A DNA stretch of 64,000 nt, taken from contig CM055107.1 in NCBI GenBank assembly GCA_029204225.1, positions 14,812,900-14,876,899 of the forward strand, written 5' to 3'. Both the position numbers and the translations under genes were made by a program. The notes under the pieces were generated by a model, which made no database searches, was not told where the DNA came from, and saw only the letters and a program-made list of their open reading frames with translations. Source of the stretch: Diphasiastrum complanatum (Eukaryota > Streptophyta > Lycopodiopsida > Lycopodiales > Lycopodiaceae). This document shows positions 59,741 through 64,000 of the stretch, piece after piece (within the stretch, counting starts at the first letter, position 1; each line of letters starts with the position of its first letter).

Positions 59741-61954
59741 CTAGGACTCTAGATATTTCGTTTGGTCGTCCAGGTTGAGCTCCTTGAGCTCTGCATCGGC
59801 ACTTAGATTCACCTTTGACGTAGAAACTGCAGGCAATGTTGGCTCCATTTGACCTCGCGTCAACTGGTTTGTCACTGTTGGATGTCTTTCATTAAAAAGA
59901 TGAGTTTTCGCTTGGTCACACAAGGTGAGCTCCTTGAGCTCTGCATCGGCACTTGAATTCACCTTTGATGTAGAGACTATAGGCAATTTTGGCTCCATTT
60001 GTTCCCGTGCCAGCTGGTCTGTCACTGTTGGTTGTCCTTCGTTAAATAGGTGAATGAGATTGGGAGGAATGGTTGGCTCAGGTTCATTTGTGTCGTTCTT
60101 TTCTAGTTGGTCCCCTGGCACAGCTCTGACGACACAAGGTCTCCTGCCATTATATAATAACACAAGGTTAACCCCTTTTGCCAAGAAGGCCACCACATGT
60201 TCGTTAAACCAACTTAATCCCAAAATAGCGTCGAAGGCATCCATCTTCAAGATTGTGAACGTTAGTCGATTTTTCCAGGCTCCCAGAGAGATTGGTAAGT
60301 TGGTTGCCAATCTACAAGTGGTCATTGTACCTTTCGCGGTCTCCACACAAATAGGAGTCACATTTTCTTCACATTGGATGTCCAATTCTCCTGTCAGTTT
60401 TTCTAACAAGTAGTTATGAGACGCCCCCAGGTCTACCATGAAGTAAATGATCCTGCCTTGAATACAGCCTTTCAGGTACAATAACTTGGATCCTCTCGCA
60501 GGAGTCGCCATAAGATGTTCACGATAAGCCGCAAGTGCCCCTATCTGTTGCAAGGCATTCAGGTCAGACTCCGTCAAATCCGTTTCTGGGTCCTCTTCAT
60601 CATCTTGTTCACCATCTTCTTGATCAAATGCCTCTCTCTCCATCCTATCAAATCCTTCAATGGCAGCCATGATTTGCTTATTCAATGGTTTGGGGCATGA
60701 TCTCCAAGAGTGACCTTGCTGATGACAGTTGAAGCAACGCATGGAACTGCCCACTGTTGGTGAGCTGTTGCTGTGACTAGTCGAAGATCCAACATTGTTT
60801 CTTCTCTGGAACATGTTCCCTCCATTGTTGCCTTGGTTGCCAAACCCTGTTTTTGTTGGGAATTTATTCACGCTACTCGAGGCTTGGTTGCCATTTGGAG
60901 CTGAGTCCCCTCTTGAAAAGAAGCTCGGACTCGGTCTGGATCCACTAAATACTCTTGTTGAGGTTGCGGGAGCAGCTGGTGCCAATGTGCTCTCATAATC
61001 ACAAACCATTTCAGCCGCTCGAATAGTTGAATTGAAATCATGGGGCATGTAGCTGTCTATCGCACGTCGGGTCCAGGATTGCATTCCAGACAATAGGTAA
61101 TGAGTTTTGTCCGCCTCGGACATATCTTCAATAACCCATACACTCTGTCTGAATCTATTGAGGTACTCTCGCAATGACCCTTTCTGTTTGAGCCCCGATA
61201 ATTCTGTCCTCAATCTCATGTGTGAATCCTTCGGTATGAACTCCTCTCGTAACGCGGCTTTGAATGCGTCCCATGTTTGAAAATGCATTCCTGCCATCCG
61301 GTACCAATTTGTAGTGTAGCCCTCAAAATATGCTAATGCCAAGTCAGTTCTTTCTTCCTCAGGAGTGTTCATTAGACGGAAGTAATGGTCCATGTGAAAC
61401 AACCAATCTTCCACAACTCGAATATCACGCTCTCCTTTGAAAGTAGGTGGTGCTTTCACTTTGGCAGTCTTTCTTGGGCCCTCCGTGGTTCGCGCTCGTG
61501 GTTCTCTTGGTATCTGTGGAGGAGGCGCCACTGCATTCTCCCTAGTTGCTTCCAACTCTTCAAACCTGGCTTCGAGCTGTGTTAGCCCGTCTCTCATTTC
61601 TCTAGCAAGGTTAATTTGGGTAAGATTCATGGCTCGCAAGGATGTTTGCCATTCTTTCCTTTCGGTTTCTCTATCCTTCTTCACCTCGCTAAGCATAGCC
61701 GTCATTGCGCTTGATAAGTATTGCCGCATCTTCACTTCAAAGAGGTCCTGTTGTGCCTCTGGCAAGGGTTCATCTCTTGGTGTAGGTTCAGAAGGGCCAC
61801 CCATCTCTTCATGGAGGGGCGCCACTGTGGAGTGCATACGCTCTTTCTTTCTCGACTTGGACCTGGTGCCATCTCGATGCATGCGAGAGCTGTATTCTCG
61901 AGTCAGCTCTTCTCCGTCCGTCAGTGCTCGTAACTCTTCAAGATGGTCCTCCAT
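59741..61954 (-). CDS. gag-protease polyprotein of the family B element, intact, 737 residues
   Basis: Structural protein of a Ty3/Gypsy-like element, expected to form the capsid and bind its RNA. Residues 88-140 look like a charged coiled coil. A retrotransposon gag domain spans about 165-325 (EDWLFHMDHYFRLMN, FEGYTTNWYRMAG, YLNRFRQSVWVIEDM). The zinc knuckle CFNCHQQGHSWRSC is at 407-420 (CX2CX4HX4C). A retropepsin-like domain follows: FMVDLGASHNYL with Asp508, and AILGLSWF at 576-583. The usual Ser/Thr of D-S/T-G is Leu. The tail holds a 50-residue tandem repeat (636-682 and 686-732). The start is the first ATG after the leader, and it is shared with the plus-strand copy. No pol follows the stop. 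Confidence 0.92.
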   Translation of the reverse strand: MEDHLEELRALTDGEELTREYSSRMHRDGTRSKSRKKERMHSTVAPLHEEMGGPSEPTPRDEPLPEAQQDLFEVKMRQYLSSAMTAMLSEVKKDRETERKEWQTSLRAMNLTQINLAREMRDGLTQLEARFEELEATRENAVAPPPQIPREPRARTTEGPRKTAKVKAPPTFKGERDIRVVEDWLFHMDHYFRLMNTPEEERTDLALAYFEGYTTNWYRMAGMHFQTWDAFKAALREEFIPKDSHMRLRTELSGLKQKGSLREYLNRFRQSVWVIEDMSEADKTHYLLSGMQSWTRRAIDSYMPHDFNSTIRAAEMVCDYESTLAPAAPATSTRVFSGSRPSPSFFSRGDSAPNGNQASSSVNKFPTKTGFGNQGNNGGNMFQRRNNVGSSTSHSNSSPTVGSSMRCFNCHQQGHSWRSCPKPLNKQIMAAIEGFDRMEREAFDQEDGEQDDEEDPETDLTESDLNALQQIGALAAYREHLMATPARGSKLLYLKGCIQGRIIYFMVDLGASHNYLLEKLTGELDIQCEENVTPICVETAKGTMTTCRLATNLPISLGAWKNRLTFTILKMDAFDAILGLSWFNEHVVAFLAKGVNLVLLYNGRRPCVVRAVPGDQLEKNDTNEPEPTIPPNLIHLFNEGQPTVTDQLAREQMEPKLPIVSTSKVNSSADAELKELTLCDQAKTHLFNERHPTVTNQLTRGQMEPTLPAVSTSKVNLSADAELKELNLDDQTKYLES

Positions 61955-62786
61955 TATAGTCAGAGGTGTACTTCCAACAGATTATCGCCTCAATCCTTTT
62001 TATATTTGAAGCTCTCCCTTCTGTCAGCTGGGCCCCACAGCTCTCTTTTCTTCTTTATTAAATCAGCTTCAATGAAAATATCCCTTCCTCAAACTTAGCA
62101 CGCCCACATCACCTGAGAGCCAAGTAGGAACCAGGTCATTTGTGTCCAAGCAAGCACACGACAAACGGAACATACCAACCAAAGCAAACATAGAGGATCC
62201 CTCTCAAGCCACAAACCCCCCCTGAGACCGGACGTAGGACCTTTGCCTAGCCGCGCCCACACAAATCTATCACAGAATTAGCCCACGGGGAAACATCCAT
62301 CCAACCATCCGTGCTTTCACCATTAAGCAGCACATTGCCTCAGTCACGCCCCACCACTTTTTGGTCGATAGCCCTTATAGCTAAACGATCGGCAGCTATC
62401 CCGCACCGGCAGCTAACCACCCGTGCTTTACACCCGAATTCGAGCAGCATCTCTGTATCAATGGTTAACCCGTACAGTTCGAATATGTCGCCCCGCACCC
62501 CACAAGGTACAGACCGTGCTTTCACCTACCTAGGCAGCACTTTGCCTCATCCGTCCTACGTGCAGACAGCGCCAGGCCCGAACCGCGAGAACTGACCGTG
62601 CTTACACCTCGAGGGCAGCACTTTGACTCATCAAGTCCCCCGTTCTGCCGACCACCCCGACCGTGGACGCACCCGTGCTTACACTGTGGGCAGCACCTTG
62701 CGCAACGGTTGTCCTGACAAATCCCAAAAACGTGGCCATCCCTGTGAGACTTGCGTAGCTGACCGGCTAGTCGGCTCTGATACCAC
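61955..62786 (-). promoter_or_regulatory. family B 5' leader with stem-loop array
   Basis: The same stem-loop series as in the plus copy: plus-strand positions 62311-62333, 62516-62540, 62598-62621 and 62675-62696 each read GTGCTT...GCAGCAC. On the minus strand these are GTGCTGC...AAGCAC hairpins. Sequence and spacing are kept between copies that differ elsewhere. They lie between primer site and gag, so packaging or dimerisation is a plausible role. Confidence 0.55.
62774..62785 (-). promoter_or_regulatory. tRNA-Met primer site of the intact family B element
   Basis: The minus strand reads TGGTATCAGAGC two bases inside the 5' LTR. Confidence 0.92.
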
Positions 62787-62787
62787 A

Positions 62788-63707
62788 TGTTGCGCCGGCG
62801 CCTCAAAGGGCGCTGGGACTTGAGCGGTTTCCCCAACACGCGCTTAAGTCTAACATTCATCCATCATGCACTTACGTAAACGCCAACTCAGAATCGTAAC
62901 AAGCTTAACCATTCAGACTTAAGAAAACTGGAATCCCAACCAACCCGAAAGCCAACTCAGAATCCGTCCCCAAAAGGTAACCAAAGGCAAAGACAGGCCA
63001 CACATGAAACCCAAGGCATAGTGGTCGCCAAACTGACCAATTGGCATAGCGGCAAGCCCCATGTCGATGACAGGGACCCTTAGGCGCCAGCGACGCAAAA
63101 AGGTTGTAGTAAGGGTCCTTCCACTTGGACCAGTCCCGGAGGCGAAACCGAAATGGTAATCATCCCCAAGGATCAACTTTATTAGATTTGGAAGAGGTTA
63201 CATTCATACATAGACTGACCGGTCTCGGGGCCACCAACACGTGCTGGGCATTGTGCCTGGCTCGTGCTGGTAGGGGGAGCTGAGACCTGGCGACTGGATT
63301 CCTGGCGCTGGTTGAGCTGCCCAAGTTTCTGTCTGCCGGACTCCCCCTATAGTTCTGCTGTGATTCGGCGCACCCCCTCTGGTTTGAAACATAGTGCTTT
63401 CTGGTAAAGCACGCTTTTTAGGACTTAGTTTTTATTTTGCTGATTAAGCCTGGCAAGCCTGGCAGAATCAGTCTGGCTCCCGGACATGGGTCCCGGGAGC
63501 CGTCCCGGCGGCCGAATCAACCTGCTTTCCTGACTAGGCCATGACTCGAGCTCCAGAGCTAGCTCATGACTTTGTGACTACTTGACTGGCTCACCACAGG
63601 TCGGAGGCTCAGTCCTTGACATTCTAACTTGCTCTGGGACCTTAGGGAGTGTCACCCCTTTGAGTCTTACAGGGCACGCTGGGTGCACCCAAGTCAGCTT
63701 TACAACA
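62788..63707 (-). repeat. 5' LTR of the intact family B element
   Basis: 920 bp, apparently identical to the 3' LTR at 58454-59373. It would contain the promoter, which would direct transcription leftward. Confidence 0.95.
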
Positions 63708-63948
63708 ATTCCTCATAGGTTGTCTACGTCTTCACTCTCCAATAACAACTATTCTAATTAGTCAGTTAATCAGCTATTAAGTGATCTTGTAATTGTAAAG
63801 CTAGAATAATACAAGATCTTCCAGTTGCTATATATGCAAATGAGCAATTGAAGATAGAACATCATCGAAATACATCTATAGTAATCTGATAGAGATTAAA
63901 TCGACCAGAACGGATCTTTCAGTAGTTGACTCCTTAGAGTTAGTGATT

Positions 63949-63951
<3 letters not shown>
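63708..63951 (+). repeat. probable right part of the interrupted Copia 3' LTR
   Basis: It begins with the second ATTCC. The sequence has the AT-rich, TTGTAATTGTAAAGC-containing character of plant Copia R/U5 regions and a CTATATATGC box near 63827. It runs out of the window, so the LTR end and primer site were not seen. Confidence 0.45.

Positions 63952-64000
<49 letters not shown>
63952..64000. repeat. (GA)n microsatellite, continues beyond window
   Basis: Uninterrupted GA dinucleotides to the last base. Confidence 0.97.

Larger units (their letters stand above)
58454..63707 (-). mobile_element. intact family B LTR element encoding only gag-protease
   Basis: 5,254 bp with a 5-bp target duplication ATTCC (58449-58453 and 63708-63712). 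In minus orientation: 5' LTR 63707-62788, primer site, leader of about 830 bp, one open frame (61954-59741), a 367-bp tail with polypurine tract, 3' LTR 59373-58454. The two 920-bp LTRs look identical base for base, so insertion is very recent. It lacks reverse transcriptase, RNase H and integrase and is therefore non-autonomous. The architecture resembles that described for TR-GAG elements. Confidence 0.95.

Noticed and set aside
61437-62009. 190-codon plus-strand frame
   Set aside because: It is antisense to the intact gag frame, which has the recognisable domains; the same shadow appears opposite the 37.9-kb copy.

Overview
This window is nuclear DNA from a land plant with a large, retrotransposon-rich genome. 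The evidence is a split gene with nine coding exons, GT-AG introns and a first coding intron near 2.9 kb, together with plant-type Copia and Gypsy LTR retrotransposons, non-LTR elements, foldback elements and microsatellites. The protein matches my recollection of a plant RanBP2-type zinc-finger family (Arabidopsis AT1G67325-like). Nothing fixes the species. A non-flowering vascular plant is possible but is only a guess. No prokaryotic, organellar, rRNA, tRNA or CRISPR features were seen.

Layout. 1-5.3 kb: end of a Gypsy-type LTR with a tRNA-Asp-like primer site, diverged repeats, an unrecognised zinc-knuckle remnant, and two Copia fragments. 5.4-11.3 kb: a Copia element with 650-bp 5' LTR, gag, protease and integrase; its reverse transcriptase region is replaced by about 1.1 kb of other sequence. 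13.5-19.6 kb: the only convincing host gene, a three-zinc-finger protein of 267 residues. 19.6-31.2 kb: repeats, microsatellites, a Tyr/Pro/His-rich coding relic on the minus strand, and the C-terminal part of a non-LTR element. 31.3-33.2 kb: a second copy of that element, lacking its reverse transcriptase core. 33.2-44.4 kb: a rearranged cluster of two related LTR families (called A and B here) in both orientations. 44.4-53.9 kb: an L1-like fragment, repeats, a Copia 5' end, a minus-strand Gypsy pol relic, and inverted LTR pieces. 54.1-54.8 kb: a large palindromic foldback element. 55.7-64 kb: a decayed Copia element whose 3' LTR appears to be interrupted by a fresh 5,254-bp family B element.

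The most notable system is the A/B pair of LTR families. The B copy at 58454-63707 has 5-bp target duplications, two 920-bp LTRs that look identical, and one intact 737-codon gag-protease frame. It has no reverse transcriptase, RNase H or integrase, so it must have moved recently using enzymes supplied in trans. Its 5' leader carries a series of similar GTGCT...AGCAC stem-loops that are shared by both families and are candidate RNA packaging signals. Coordinates of LTRs, exons and motifs were read by eye; exon boundaries follow splice consensus, preserved phase and family similarity.
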